From an uncultured Bacteroidales bacterium (GTDB taxonomy: Bacteria; Bacteroidota; Bacteroidia; Bacteroidales; UBA932), in contig CALUPK010000011.1 of the NCBI GenBank assembly GCA_944322575.1, positions 1 through 51,304 on the forward strand: a DNA stretch of 51,304 nucleotides, in the 5' to 3' direction. Shown one piece after another: positions 7,797-17,253 of the stretch. Position numbers and translations under genes: made by a program. Position 1 is the first letter of the stretch. Each line of letters begins with the position of its first letter. The notes beneath the pieces were generated by a model. That model did no database searches and had not been told where the DNA came from. It saw nothing but the letters and a program-made list of their open reading frames with translations.

Positions 7797-8277
7797 GCGT
7801 TATGGAGGACGCCGTCGGTTCCGTACTTCAGCTGGCTGGCGGGCTTCTGCTGCTATCCCGGAAGCACACGCCCCGGAAGCACATGTCCCGGAAGCCTAAC
7901 GAAATATTGCCGGGGAGCGAATTGATTTGTTAAGTTTGTAATACACAACACGTTGTGTATTAGAGTCACTCCCGCAAGCTGATTTTAAATCGGTTTTGGG
8001 AGAACCACGGAACACTACACTACTGACAATCAAGTAATTAGCCAAAACAGCCTCTCCCCGACAAATTCCCGTTAGAGGAAATCGAGCGTACCTGACCACC
8101 CCTGAACGACTGCACCATGCCTTCTTCCGCTCTGCCTGTCGAAAATACTTCCGCTACGTTATGAAGGAGTACATGGCCATGATTACGCATGATTCTGAAA
8201 GCGGTGCGTACAAGCTGACCGGAATTTGAGTATCTTCACGTCCGCAAAACGGAAACAACACAAAATTGCTCATAACA
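7797..8277. other. Gene-free region with a palindrome and a 148-nt repeated element (copy A)
   Basis: I find no credible gene in these 480 bases. They hold an 11-bp perfect inverted repeat, TAATACACAAC at 7939-7949 with GTTGTGTATTA at 7952-7962. They also hold a 148-nt element (7912-8059) that begins GGGGAG and ends CTCCCC. It aligns without gaps to 21801-21948 at roughly 50% identity. A weak -7-like TATCTTCA at 8231 may serve the downstream peptidase. Short open frames cross the region on both strands but show no recognisable domain. Confidence 0.5.
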
Positions 8278-10299
8278 ATGAAAAAGACATTTACAGCTAT
8301 GATGATTCCCATGATGATGCTGGCTTCGACAGCCTGCCGGCAGCAAGTGGAGAAGGCCCCCGCCATCGACATGACGGACATGGACCTGACAGTATCCCCG
8401 GGCGACGATTTCTTCCAGTATGCCAACGGCGGCTGGATCAAGAAGAATCCCCTGAAACCAGAGTACGCCCGCTTCGGCTCGTTCGACGTGCTGCGGGAGA
8501 ACAATGTGGTGCGCCTCAACGACCTCTTCGCCGAGATGGCTATGATGACTCCCGAGGCCGGTACCGTGGACCAGAAGATCGTAGACCTGTACAAGCAGGG
8601 ACTTGACTCGGTGAAGCTCAACGCCGAGGGCGGACAGCCGCTCCAGAAATATCTCGATGCCATCTATGCCGCCAAGGACAAGAAAGCCTTAGCCGCGGAG
8701 CTGGCTGAGATGAACAAGTACGGCGAGGGCGGATTCTTCAGCATCGGAGTGCAGGCCGACCTGATGGACAGCAAGATGCAGGTGCTCTACCTCGCTCAGA
8801 GCGGCCTCGGAATGGGTGACCGCGACTACTATGTGGACCCTGCCAACGCCGAGCTGCACAAGGGATACACCGCGATGTTAGCCAGGCTCTTCGCTCTCAG
8901 CGGCTATGAGGACGCAGCACAGAAAGCGGAGAATGCCGTGGCCGTAGAGGACCGGCTCGCAGAGGTATCCTGGACCAGCGTCCAGAACCGCGACTACACC
9001 AAGCAGTACAACCCGATGAGCACCGCGCAGATCTGCAGCCGCTGGAAAGGCTTCGACTTCGCCTCCTTCTTCAGTGCCCTCGGTATTCCCGACCAGGACA
9101 AGATTATCGTACAGCAGCCCTCCTTCTTCGACGGATTCAGCAAACTGTTTGCCTCGGCCTCCCTCGACCAGCTCAAGGACTATATGGCCGCCGGTCTGAT
9201 AACCTCGGCCGCAGGCAGCCTGTCGGATGACTACTACGCGGCGTCATTTGACTTCTTCAGCACTCAGATGAGCGGTGTCACGGAGCAGAAGCCCCGCTGG
9301 AAACGCGCAATGAGCGTGCCCAACAGCGTACTCGGAGAGGCAGTCGGCCAGATGTACGTCCACAAGTATTTCCCCGAGGAGTACAAGGCCAAGGTACTCG
9401 AGCTCGTCCGCCAGCTCCAGGTATCCCTCGGCCAGCACATCGACGCCCTCGACTGGATGTCAGACGCCACCAAAGCCTACGCCCGCGAGAAGCTGGCATC
9501 CTTCACAGTGAAGATCGGCTACCCCGACAAGTGGAAGGACTACAGCACCCTGAACATCGACCCTGCCCTGAGCTACTACGAGAACCTCCGCTCCGCCAAG
9601 GCATGGTACGTGCAGGACAACCTCAGCAAGCTCGGCCAGCCCACCGATCCCGACGAGTGGGGCATGACACCTCAGACCGTCAACGCCTACTACAACCCCA
9701 CCACCAACGAGATATGCTTCCCGGCAGCCATCCTCCAGCCCCCGTTCTTCAACGCTGACGCTGACGACGCTGTCAACTACGGAGCCATCGGAGTCGTCAT
9801 CGGCCACGAGATGACCCACGGCTTCGACGACCAGGGCCGCCTCTTCGACAAGGACGGCAACATGAACAACTGGTGGGCACCTGAGGACGAGGCCGCCTTC
9901 AAGGCTAAGACCGCCATCCTCGAGAAACAGTACAGCGAAGTGGAGATTCTCCCCGGCGTCTATGCCAACGGAGCTCTCTCCCTCGGTGAGAATATCGCCG
10001 ACCAGGGCGGCCTCAGCGTAGCCTGGACAGCCTTCCGGAATTCCCTGAACGGTACCGAGCCCGCACCCGTCGACGGCCTCTCCGCCGCACAGCGCTTCTT
10101 CATCGGCTACGCCCACCTCTGGGCCCAGAACGCCACCGATGAGGAGAAGGCCCGCCTCAACAAGCTCGACGTACACTCCCTCGCCGAGAACCGCGTCAAT
10201 GTGGCCGTGCGCAACTTCCCGCAGTTCTTCGAGGCTTTCGGTATCTCCGAGGGCGATCCGATGTACCGTCCCGAATCCGAGCGCGTCATGATCTGGTAA
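8278..10299 (+). CDS. pepO: M13 family zinc metallopeptidase (neprilysin/PepO-like lipoprotein)
   Basis: 673 residues from an ATG giving the N-terminus MKKTFTAMMIPMMMLASTAC, a lipoprotein-type signal with C20 as the likely lipidated residue. An ATG 12 nt upstream is less good. The zinc site HEMTH is at 510-514 with the third ligand in ENIAD (571-575), the two hallmarks of M13 peptidases. The N-terminal domain starts SPGDDFFQYANGGW and the Peptidase_M13 domain covers the C-terminal third. It probably acts on small peptides in the periplasm or on the outer membrane. It is a single gene, convergent with the TonB-dependent receptor with a 9-nt gap. Confidence 0.93.
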   Translation: MKKTFTAMMIPMMMLASTACRQQVEKAPAIDMTDMDLTVSPGDDFFQYANGGWIKKNPLKPEYARFGSFDVLRENNVVRLNDLFAEMAMMTPEAGTVDQKIVDLYKQGLDSVKLNAEGGQPLQKYLDAIYAAKDKKALAAELAEMNKYGEGGFFSIGVQADLMDSKMQVLYLAQSGLGMGDRDYYVDPANAELHKGYTAMLARLFALSGYEDAAQKAENAVAVEDRLAEVSWTSVQNRDYTKQYNPMSTAQICSRWKGFDFASFFSALGIPDQDKIIVQQPSFFDGFSKLFASASLDQLKDYMAAGLITSAAGSLSDDYYAASFDFFSTQMSGVTEQKPRWKRAMSVPNSVLGEAVGQMYVHKYFPEEYKAKVLELVRQLQVSLGQHIDALDWMSDATKAYAREKLASFTVKIGYPDKWKDYSTLNIDPALSYYENLRSAKAWYVQDNLSKLGQPTDPDEWGMTPQTVNAYYNPTTNEICFPAAILQPPFFNADADDAVNYGAIGVVIGHEMTHGFDDQGRLFDKDGNMNNWWAPEDEAAFKAKTAILEKQYSEVEILPGVYANGALSLGENIADQGGLSVAWTAFRNSLNGTEPAPVDGLSAAQRFFIGYAHLWAQNATDEEKARLNKLDVHSLAENRVNVAVRNFPQFFEAFGISEGDPMYRPESERVMIW

Positions 10300-10308
10300 C
10301 CCTTTTTG

Positions 10309-12234
10309 CTAGAATTCGAAATTGAGGCCGCCGATGACATTGGCGCCGGGCATGGGGAAGCCGGCATTGATCTCGTAGCGATAGTTGAGCAGGTTCTCGC
10401 CGCGTACCCATACGGACATCCAGTCCAGGATGCGGAAAGAGGCGCGGATGTTCCAAAGAACGAAATCCTCCTGCACCGGGGAGTCTCCGACTGCGGTGTA
10501 CAGGCCGGCAATATACTGCACGCCGGTGGACACATGCCAGCGGCCGTGGGTGAAAAGGCCTCCGACGTACAGCTTGTGCTCGGGGGCGGCCACCACGGGA
10601 TTCTCCATGTGCAGGAAACTGTAATTGGCGTCCACCGACCAGTCACGGGCTATGCGCCAGGCGGCCTGCACCTCCACGCCGGCATTGTGTATCTCCCCGG
10701 AATTCTGGTTAAGCATCCCGGAGCCGGAGGGATTGGGCAGACGGAGAATCGTATTGTCCCCATCGATGTAGAACACATTCAGACCGTACGACACCCTTCC
10801 GCCCAGAAGTTTCTGGGACAATGCCACCTCGTAGGACCACAGCCGCTCGGGACGGAGATCCGGGTTCTGCGGAGGGAACATGTACATCTCGCGGATGGTG
10901 GGATAGCGGAAGCCCTTGCCGGCCGATACCTTCAGCTCGAGGGCATGCGGCAAGTGGAAGGCCAGTCCGGCCTGTGGCACCCACTCGGTCCCGAGGCGCG
11001 AATGATGGTCTACGCGCAGGCCGGCATTGAAGGTGAGCCACGTTCCGATGTTCTGACGGAAATCCACATAGCCGGCCACCTCGTGCTGTGCGATATCCAC
11101 GATATCCTCCCGCTCCCCGTTGCGCTCACCGGCCACGTACTGGTTCCATGCCGAGCCGCCGAAACGGTACCAGTCCACTCCGGCTGTCAGGCGGCTGCCC
11201 CGGAACAGTCTAACGCTCTGGTAGGCCGAGACGCCCATCATGTCATCATGGGAATTGAAACGGTAATCTAAGGGAGTCTCTCCGGACGAAGGCATGTAAC
11301 CGTCGTTGATATGATGGTCGCCCCAGTTGTAGAACACGCTGAGGGCTCCGGACGTCCGCTCGTACTCGTTCTCCACAGCCAGCGAGGTCATGCCGCGGGT
11401 CACGCTCTGGTCGGCGTCCACGAGAGGGGCAGAGACGGTACCGGGGTTGGAGGCATCGAAGTGAGTCACATTGACATCGGCCCTCACCCTCCAGTTCGCG
11501 GTAAAGTCATAGCCTAACTTGGCATAGCCTCCGTACTGTCCGAAGCCCATATCCTCCCGGTGCCCGTCCGTGCGGTTGTACGACAGGCTGACCACACTGG
11601 AGAAGCCGCCGAAGCGCATACGGTTGACGGCCTCGGTCTGCACGGTGTTCCACGAACCGTAGCCCGCGGAGATATTGGTCCGGACTCCGTCCTCCTCCAT
11701 TCTGCGGGTGACGATATTGACCACGCCGCCCATCGCATTGGAACCGTAGAGCACCGAAGCCGGACCACGAAGCACCTCCACCTGCTCGGCCATCAGGGAC
11801 TGATAAGCGTCCGAGATGGGATGACCGAACATGCCCATGTACTGCGGATGACCGTCGATAAGCACCATTACCTGACCGGAGCCGCCGCTCAGACCGCGGA
11901 CCGAGATATTGCCGGCAGACCCGTCGGAGACCCCGTAGCCCATGACACCGCGGGATGTGGAAAAAAATCCCGGCACCTGCTCCGTCAGCACAGGCAGCAG
12001 GGACGGGGTGAATGAGTATTCTATGGAAGGGCGGTCCAGCACGGTGACTGTCAGCGGCAGATGCCGGATATCGGTCTTGTTGCGGGTACCGGTGACTACC
12101 ACCTGAGACAGGGTGTCGCTCCAGACTCCTCCCGCGGTATCGGCAGATTCCACGGCATCACGGGCAGAAGCCCCGTAAGATACGGCGGCGGATATCAGGA
12201 GTGCAGCAGCCATGAGAATATTTTTTCTAAGCAT
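10309..12234 (-). CDS. TonB-dependent outer-membrane receptor
   Basis: 641 residues. Signal peptide about 1-24 (MLRKNILMAAALLISAAVSY). A TonB box-like stretch (LSQVVVTGT) leads into a plug domain (PGFFSTSRG, SVRGLSGGSGQVMVLIDG, VEVLRGPASVLYGSNAMGGVVNIVT). A 22-strand type barrel follows, ending in the C-terminal signature GGLNFEF. The plug resembles the BtuB/siderophore/colicin receptor class; the ligand (cobamide, iron chelate or other) cannot be told. There is no SusD partner and no N-terminal carboxypeptidase-regulatory domain, so it is not a SusC-type glycan porin. Energy would come from ExbBD-TonB such as that at 34258-36434. The start is the ATG just after the signal-peptide reading; longer upstream readings cross the promoter. 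Confidence 0.93.
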   Translation of the reverse strand: MLRKNILMAAALLISAAVSYGASARDAVESADTAGGVWSDTLSQVVVTGTRNKTDIRHLPLTVTVLDRPSIEYSFTPSLLPVLTEQVPGFFSTSRGVMGYGVSDGSAGNISVRGLSGGSGQVMVLIDGHPQYMGMFGHPISDAYQSLMAEQVEVLRGPASVLYGSNAMGGVVNIVTRRMEEDGVRTNISAGYGSWNTVQTEAVNRMRFGGFSSVVSLSYNRTDGHREDMGFGQYGGYAKLGYDFTANWRVRADVNVTHFDASNPGTVSAPLVDADQSVTRGMTSLAVENEYERTSGALSVFYNWGDHHINDGYMPSSGETPLDYRFNSHDDMMGVSAYQSVRLFRGSRLTAGVDWYRFGGSAWNQYVAGERNGEREDIVDIAQHEVAGYVDFRQNIGTWLTFNAGLRVDHHSRLGTEWVPQAGLAFHLPHALELKVSAGKGFRYPTIREMYMFPPQNPDLRPERLWSYEVALSQKLLGGRVSYGLNVFYIDGDNTILRLPNPSGSGMLNQNSGEIHNAGVEVQAAWRIARDWSVDANYSFLHMENPVVAAPEHKLYVGGLFTHGRWHVSTGVQYIAGLYTAVGDSPVQEDFVLWNIRASFRILDWMSVWVRGENLLNYRYEINAGFPMPGANVIGGLNFEF

Positions 12235-12254
12235 ATAAAAATAAATATTAGCTG

Positions 12255-12262
12255 CAAATATA
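12255..12262 (-). promoter_or_regulatory. -7 box TATATTTG for the TonB-dependent receptor
   Basis: On minus, TATATTTG (12262-12255) lies 20 nt before the ATG. No TTTG is seen at the usual -33 distance, so an activator may be needed. Confidence 0.5.
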
Positions 12263-12338
12263 CGGCTGAAGAGCGGAAGGGCGGAATAATTTTCACAGAG
12301 AATATTACCAATTTTACGTATATTTGGCCTGACGGCCA

Positions 12339-12405
12339 CATATACTGTGGCGCCTCGGCATAACAAATAAATTTGCTCTGCTCTCGGCTTCTGCGTATAT
12401 TTGCA
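12339..12405 (+). repeat. 67-bp duplicated promoter cassette, copy 1 (PASTA-rluD)
   Basis: This stretch is 66/67 identical to the reverse complement of 19113-19179, upstream of serS. It contains TTTG (12372-12375), 20 nt, TATATTTG (12396-12403) and about 33 bp of conserved sequence further upstream, including GGCGCC and ACAAATAAATTTGC. The downstream ATG at 12408 begins 4 nt after the -7 box. The whole promoter, not just its core, has been copied. Confidence 0.88.
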
Positions 12406-12407
12406 CC

Positions 12408-13235
12408 ATGAAAAAATTCCTTCAGAAACCATTCAAGGTCTCACTGACTAAAAACATACTGCTCATCCTCGGCATCCTCGTGGTGGGCTACATCATAGTC
12501 ACACTGTCACTTAAAATCATAACCCGCCACGGGAAGGAGTTCGCGGTTCCGGATTTATCGGGCATGAGTCTCACTGAGGCGGCTGCAACTGCGGAAAAAT
12601 ATCATCTGCGGCTCGATGTCACTGACTCAGTGTACATCCGCGGCATGGAACGCGGTGCCATCGCCAGGCAGAATCCCGAGGCCGGCAGCATGGTCAAGAA
12701 GAACCGCCGCATCCTCTTGGTAATCAACTCTGTCATCCCGAGACAGTCCACTATGCCTTCCCTGACCGGCTACTCTCTCAGGCAGGCGAGGACAGAGCTG
12801 GCCTCCAACGGCCTCAACATCGGAAAACTCATATACGTGAACGACATGGCCACCGACAACGTGCTGGCCCAGCAGTACATGGGCGAGGACATAGAACCCG
12901 GTACAAGGCTCAACAGCGGCACCGCCATCGACCTGGTGCTGGGTCTCAACCCGGCCGACAGCGCCACGTTCATACCGTACATCATCGGCTACCGCTACCA
13001 GATGGCCACCGAGCTGCTGCATGACAACTCCCTGAACATCTCCCGCTGCGAGTTTGACGGAACAGTGAGCACCTACGCCGACTCCCTGGAAGCCTATGTC
13101 TACGGCCAGTATCCCCCGGCTTCCGATTCCATAAGCGTACGCAGAGGCACTTCCGTAACCCTCTACCTGTCCAAGGACGTAACCCGCATCCCCGTACCCG
13201 AGGAAGAAACAGACAGCACCGATGTCCAGCTCTGA
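12408..13235 (+). CDS. PASTA-domain membrane protein
   Basis: 275 residues: a short cytoplasmic N-terminus, one transmembrane helix at about 16-38 (NILLILGILVVGYIIVTLSL), then three PASTA domains at about 45-113, 115-185 and 190-258 in the periplasm. PASTA domains bind peptidoglycan or muropeptide-like ligands in penicillin-binding proteins and Ser/Thr kinases. Here no kinase or transpeptidase domain is attached, so the protein may be a wall sensor or scaffold. It overlaps the rluD-type gene by 14 bp, so the two form an operon from the shared promoter cassette. Standalone PASTA proteins paired with rluD are common in this phylum, as far as I know. Confidence 0.88.
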   Translation: MKKFLQKPFKVSLTKNILLILGILVVGYIIVTLSLKIITRHGKEFAVPDLSGMSLTEAAATAEKYHLRLDVTDSVYIRGMERGAIARQNPEAGSMVKKNRRILLVINSVIPRQSTMPSLTGYSLRQARTELASNGLNIGKLIYVNDMATDNVLAQQYMGEDIEPGTRLNSGTAIDLVLGLNPADSATFIPYIIGYRYQMATELLHDNSLNISRCEFDGTVSTYADSLEAYVYGQYPPASDSISVRRGTSVTLYLSKDVTRIPVPEEETDSTDVQL

Positions 13236-14319
13236 CAAGCAGCCCATACCCCTCCCCGATCTCATCGAGGAGGACATCTCCCAAGAAGAGGAGGACAACC
13301 CCGATGAAGAGAACGACGCCGGTCTCTTCGAGCACTACCATGTGACAGTAGACCGCGGCCAGAGCCTGCTCCGCATAGACAAGTTCCTGACCGCCCACAT
13401 CATGGGCGCCTCACGCAACCGCATCCAGCAGGCCATAGACGCCGGCTATGTCTACGTCGGCGGCACTCCGGTCAAGGCCAACTACAGGGTCAAGCCTCTG
13501 GACGACATCCGCATCTACATGCCCTATCGCCGCCGAGGCTACGAGATCCTGCCCGAAAAGATGGACCTCGACATCCGCTACGAGGACGAGGATGTGCTGG
13601 TGGTCAACAAGCCGGCCGGCCTGGTAGTCCATCCCGGCTGCAGCCATTACACCGGCACTCTCATCAACGGCCTTGCCTGGTATCTGGGACGCAGCCAGGG
13701 CCCGGACGCAAAGGACGACCGCATGGGTATTCTGGTACACCGCATAGACAAGGACACCTCCGGTACCCTCCTGATAGCCAAGAACGACGAGGCACAGGCC
13801 TACCTCGCCCGCCAGTTTTTCGTCCACTCGATAGAGAGAGTATACACGGCCATCGTCTGGGGAGACATGGAAGAGGACTCAGGTACGGTTACAGGCGATA
13901 TCGGCCGCGACCCGTCCAACAGGATACGCTTCAAGGTCGTGGAGGACGGCACCGGCAAGCACGCGGTCACTCACTGGAAGGTCCTCGAGCGCTTAGGCTA
14001 CGTCACCGTGGTAGAATGCAGGTTAGAAACCGGCCGGACGCACCAGATCCGCGTCCACATGAACCACATCGGCCATCCCCTCTTCAACGACTCCCTCTAC
14101 GGCGGCGACCGGATCCTGAAAGGTACCCTCTACTCCCGCTACCGCCAGTTTATCGACAACTGCTTCGAGGTCCTGCCCCGTCAGGCCCTGCACGCAGGCA
14201 CCATCGGATTCATCCATCCCCGCACCCATGAAAAAATAGTCGTCGGGAGCGAACTGCCCGACGACATGAAAGCACTTATCGAAAAATTCAGAATCTTCGT
14301 AAATTCCCGTAATTCATAG
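13222..14319 (+). CDS. rluD: RluA-family 23S rRNA pseudouridine synthase (RluD-like)
   Basis: 365 residues. An acidic, disordered N-terminal tail (about 1-40) is followed by an S4 RNA-binding domain (about 45-105). The RluA-type catalytic domain has the signature HRIDKDTSG with catalytic aspartate D176, and further conserved blocks TGRTHQIRVHM and GHPLFNDSLYGG. In RluD this enzyme modifies the helix 69 loop of 23S rRNA. The family assignment is firm; the exact target uridines are inferred. It is coupled to the PASTA gene by overlap. Its stop is 11 nt from the stop of the convergent beta-barrel gene, with no terminator between. Confidence 0.92.
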   Translation: MSSSDKQPIPLPDLIEEDISQEEEDNPDEENDAGLFEHYHVTVDRGQSLLRIDKFLTAHIMGASRNRIQQAIDAGYVYVGGTPVKANYRVKPLDDIRIYMPYRRRGYEILPEKMDLDIRYEDEDVLVVNKPAGLVVHPGCSHYTGTLINGLAWYLGRSQGPDAKDDRMGILVHRIDKDTSGTLLIAKNDEAQAYLARQFFVHSIERVYTAIVWGDMEEDSGTVTGDIGRDPSNRIRFKVVEDGTGKHAVTHWKVLERLGYVTVVECRLETGRTHQIRVHMNHIGHPLFNDSLYGGDRILKGTLYSRYRQFIDNCFEVLPRQALHAGTIGFIHPRTHEKIVVGSELPDDMKALIEKFRIFVNSRNS

Positions 14320-14330
14320 GGAGCCGCAAT

Positions 14331-17168
14331 CTACCTGCGGGTAGGTCTCGGACCGCCCGGACCACCGGGACCGCGGCGTCCTCCCATCATCTTGTCGAAG
14401 TTGCCGAAGCGGTAGACAAGCGATATCATGAAATACTGTCCGAGGGTGTTGTTGTAGGTATCCTCAACATAGTTGTCCGTAGTGGTGCGGTAGTTGTTCT
14501 TAGCCTGGTTCAGAATGTCGTACACCTTGAACCTGAGTGTCATCTTATCCTTCAGGAAGAGCTGGGAGATCTCCGCATTCCACATCAGCTCAGGCTCTCC
14601 GAATCCGGCCTCATATCCGATATAATAGTTGTACCTTGCATCCGTACGCAGCTCCATACCCCAGGGGAGAGTCGCATTGACCTCTGCGAAGACTGCATTG
14701 TCCCATGTGTCCGCCCGCGCCTGCGATGCTATCTCATACCATGCCTTGCGGTAGGACGCGCTGGCTCCGAGACGGGTCTCGATGTAGTCGTTGCGGAATA
14801 CAAATGTGATGTTCTCGCTCAGTGACATAGATGTGGTACGTCCGCCGATGAGGTAGTCCTGAATCTGCTCGAATGTCTCGGCCTCGGGGTTATCCCCGGT
14901 ATAGGACAGAGAGCTGGTCACCGAACCGCGGGTAAATGTCATCAGGGAAAAACCGGACTTGCCGAACTGCGAGTTGGTCATCAGCATGACATTTCCGCCG
15001 AGAGTGGGACGGTCAGAGTTGACGGGGACGGTATACTGGGTTCCGGTCGAGTTATACCAGCTGGCGTTTATGATATCGTCCTTGGTGAAGTTGAATCCTC
15101 CCATGACGGAATAGGTGGAGAAGGACTCCATATCCGTATAGTTGTAACGCATATTGAAGCGGTTGGAGAACTCCGGCTTCAGGCTCATGTTACCGACTGT
15201 CACATACAGAGGGTCAGAATTGTCGGGCACGGGCATCAGCTGGGTCACAGAGGGCTGGGAGGTACTTCCGTTGTAGTTGATACGCAGGAACTCATTGTTG
15301 GAGAAATTGTAGTCAAACCGTGCGGAAGGAGCAAAGTTCCATACCGTGTAGTTGACATTCCTCTCAGGGTTGAAATCATCATTGGTGATGGTCGTCGAGG
15401 GCTGGGCATTGACACCGAGCTGGAGATTGTAATTCTTCTCCTGCTTCATGAAGCTCAGCTGCATCCTGTGGCGCAGGAACGTATTCTGCATACGGGAAGA
15501 ATAGGTGGAGTCCAGCACATCGCTCACCGTACCGTCATCGAGTATGTCACGGGTATCCTTTTCGGACTGGCTGTTGCTCCAGTTGAAACGGTAGGAGCCG
15601 AGGAGGAAGAAATTCTTGCCCAATGGCTCTGTATAGGTCAGGTCGGCAGATGCCGAATAGCTGTCCTCGCGCTGCACGTAACTCTGGTTGACCGATTCCT
15701 TTCCGGAAGGGCTGCCGTCGGCATAGGTGTTGGTAAGGGAATAGTTGGTTCCAGTGTAGTCGCTGTTGGAGATTGAGTAGTCCACATTGAGGGAAAGGGT
15801 CCTTCCTGCCTTCTCTCCTATTCTCTGGCGGTAGAGAATCCGGCCGTTGGTCCTCCAGGAGATTCCGTCCGAAGACGCCTCGCTGATACCGTCGTTGACC
15901 TTGCCGGTGCGGGTATTGTCTGTCGAGTACTCGCTGCGCTCGTCATAGCGGGAAGTATTGTAATTGAAGCTTGGACGGAAAAGCAGGGAGGTCTTGTCAT
16001 TGAACTTGTAGTCTATTTCCAAACCTCCGCGGTGGCCGTCGCTGTACATATAGCTGGTCTCGTTGTTGTCAGTGTGCTGGCTGACACTGTCGTTGAGGAA
16101 GGTGGTACGGCTGCTGCGCTCCTCCACGTCACGGGTCATTCCGCTGTAGAGGTAGTTGCCGCCGAGCTCACGGTCGCGGTCGCCGCCGATGTTCATATTG
16201 GCGTTGATACCTCCCATCCATGTGGTCATGATACCGCCGCGGTTGCCCCCGAAGCCGCGCCCCCGCATGCCGCCGCCCATGCCCATGTCTCCGAATCCGC
16301 GGTTGTTGGTATTGTTGCCGTTGAAGATGATGCTTATCTGATTGTCCTCGGTGAAGCGTCCTACCATACCTGATGCCTGGTAACGGGCTGCATGCTCATC
16401 GGTCTGGAGGTCATGGCCTCCGCCGGCCGCCACATTGCCGAACCAGGACTCCAGCAGACCAGGCTTGACACTAAGGTCCAGAACCTTCTCTTCCTCACCG
16501 TCGTCTATACCGGTAAACTCGGCCTGATCGGACTTTTTATTTACCACTTTTACCTTGTTGATAATCTTCGCAGGTATGTTCTTGGATGCCAAGGAAGGAT
16601 CGTCGAGGAAGAATTCCTTACCGTCAATCATAATCTTAGTGATGGTCTCACCCTGATAGGTGATGCCGCCGTCACTGTCCACCTCCATGCCCGGGAACTT
16701 CTTGAGCAGGTCCTCCAGCATATCATTGTCTGTGGTCTTGAACAGAGTCGCAGTATATTCTACAGTATCTTTCTTTACCACCACCTGATTACCGACTGCC
16801 GTCACCACCACCTCGTTGAGCATGGTGATATCCTCGTTCATGAGCATCTCCCCGAGATCGTTCACTCCTTCCTTGAGCTCCACCTTGTGAGTAAGACGGT
16901 AGTACCCCATAAGCTCGGCCACGAACACATACTTGCCGGCCGGGATATTGGCTATCTCACCTCTGCCGTCCCCGTCAGTCATCGCGTAGTATGCCTTCTC
17001 CGTCGTGCCGTCCTTGGACACATAGACTGTGGCATAGGACACCGGCTCAAGGGAGACTGAGTCGGTAAGCCTGACTTTTAATGAACTGTTTCCTTTCTGC
17101 TGCGCTGAAAGTCCCCACGCCGAAAGGAGAGCGATGAGGAGAGAAAATAGGATACGTCTGTAAGTCAT
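14331..17168 (-). CDS. Large outer-membrane beta-barrel protein with a carboxypeptidase-like N-terminal domain
   Basis: 945 residues from the ATG (a GTG codon precedes it directly). Signal peptide about 1-23. A CarboxypepD_reg-like beta-sandwich is at about 28-110 (VSYATVYVSKDG, GDGRGEIANIPAGKYVF), then a plug-like part (LEDLLKKFPGMEVDSDGGITYQG) and a long barrel matching the outer-membrane beta-barrel family related to TonB receptors. There is a glycine-rich loop near residues 295-320 (GMGGGMRGRGFGGNRGG). An unusual G/P/R tail (RRGPGGPGGPRPTRR) follows the last strand and would face the periplasm. Ligand unknown. It is a single gene, divergent from nothing close and about 80 nt from ruvC. 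Confidence 0.86.
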   Translation of the reverse strand: MTYRRILFSLLIALLSAWGLSAQQKGNSSLKVRLTDSVSLEPVSYATVYVSKDGTTEKAYYAMTDGDGRGEIANIPAGKYVFVAELMGYYRLTHKVELKEGVNDLGEMLMNEDITMLNEVVVTAVGNQVVVKKDTVEYTATLFKTTDNDMLEDLLKKFPGMEVDSDGGITYQGETITKIMIDGKEFFLDDPSLASKNIPAKIINKVKVVNKKSDQAEFTGIDDGEEEKVLDLSVKPGLLESWFGNVAAGGGHDLQTDEHAARYQASGMVGRFTEDNQISIIFNGNNTNNRGFGDMGMGGGMRGRGFGGNRGGIMTTWMGGINANMNIGGDRDRELGGNYLYSGMTRDVEERSSRTTFLNDSVSQHTDNNETSYMYSDGHRGGLEIDYKFNDKTSLLFRPSFNYNTSRYDERSEYSTDNTRTGKVNDGISEASSDGISWRTNGRILYRQRIGEKAGRTLSLNVDYSISNSDYTGTNYSLTNTYADGSPSGKESVNQSYVQREDSYSASADLTYTEPLGKNFFLLGSYRFNWSNSQSEKDTRDILDDGTVSDVLDSTYSSRMQNTFLRHRMQLSFMKQEKNYNLQLGVNAQPSTTITNDDFNPERNVNYTVWNFAPSARFDYNFSNNEFLRINYNGSTSQPSVTQLMPVPDNSDPLYVTVGNMSLKPEFSNRFNMRYNYTDMESFSTYSVMGGFNFTKDDIINASWYNSTGTQYTVPVNSDRPTLGGNVMLMTNSQFGKSGFSLMTFTRGSVTSSLSYTGDNPEAETFEQIQDYLIGGRTTSMSLSENITFVFRNDYIETRLGASASYRKAWYEIASQARADTWDNAVFAEVNATLPWGMELRTDARYNYYIGYEAGFGEPELMWNAEISQLFLKDKMTLRFKVYDILNQAKNNYRTTTDNYVEDTYNNTLGQYFMISLVYRFGNFDKMMGGRRGPGGPGGPRPTRR

Positions 17169-17253
17169 CACCTGTATGATCTATGATAAAATTCAAAATA
17201 CGCCCTTTTGACAAACGCCGGAGGACATAGTTTAATCACAGGTTCTAAAGTTT

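Noticed and set aside
7960-8010. tRNA-like anticodon arm (GATTTAAAATC on minus)
   Set aside because: No acceptor stem or T arm can be built around it.
8040-8229. Open frame ending in a basic, aromatic peptide before the M13 peptidase
   Set aside because: It has no start of quality and no family, and it partly overlaps the 148-nt element, whose relative has stops in the comparable frames.
10306-11271. A 321-codon open frame antisense to the TonB-dependent receptor
   Set aside because: The receptor reading has clear family motifs; the antisense frame is a by-product of GC-rich codons.
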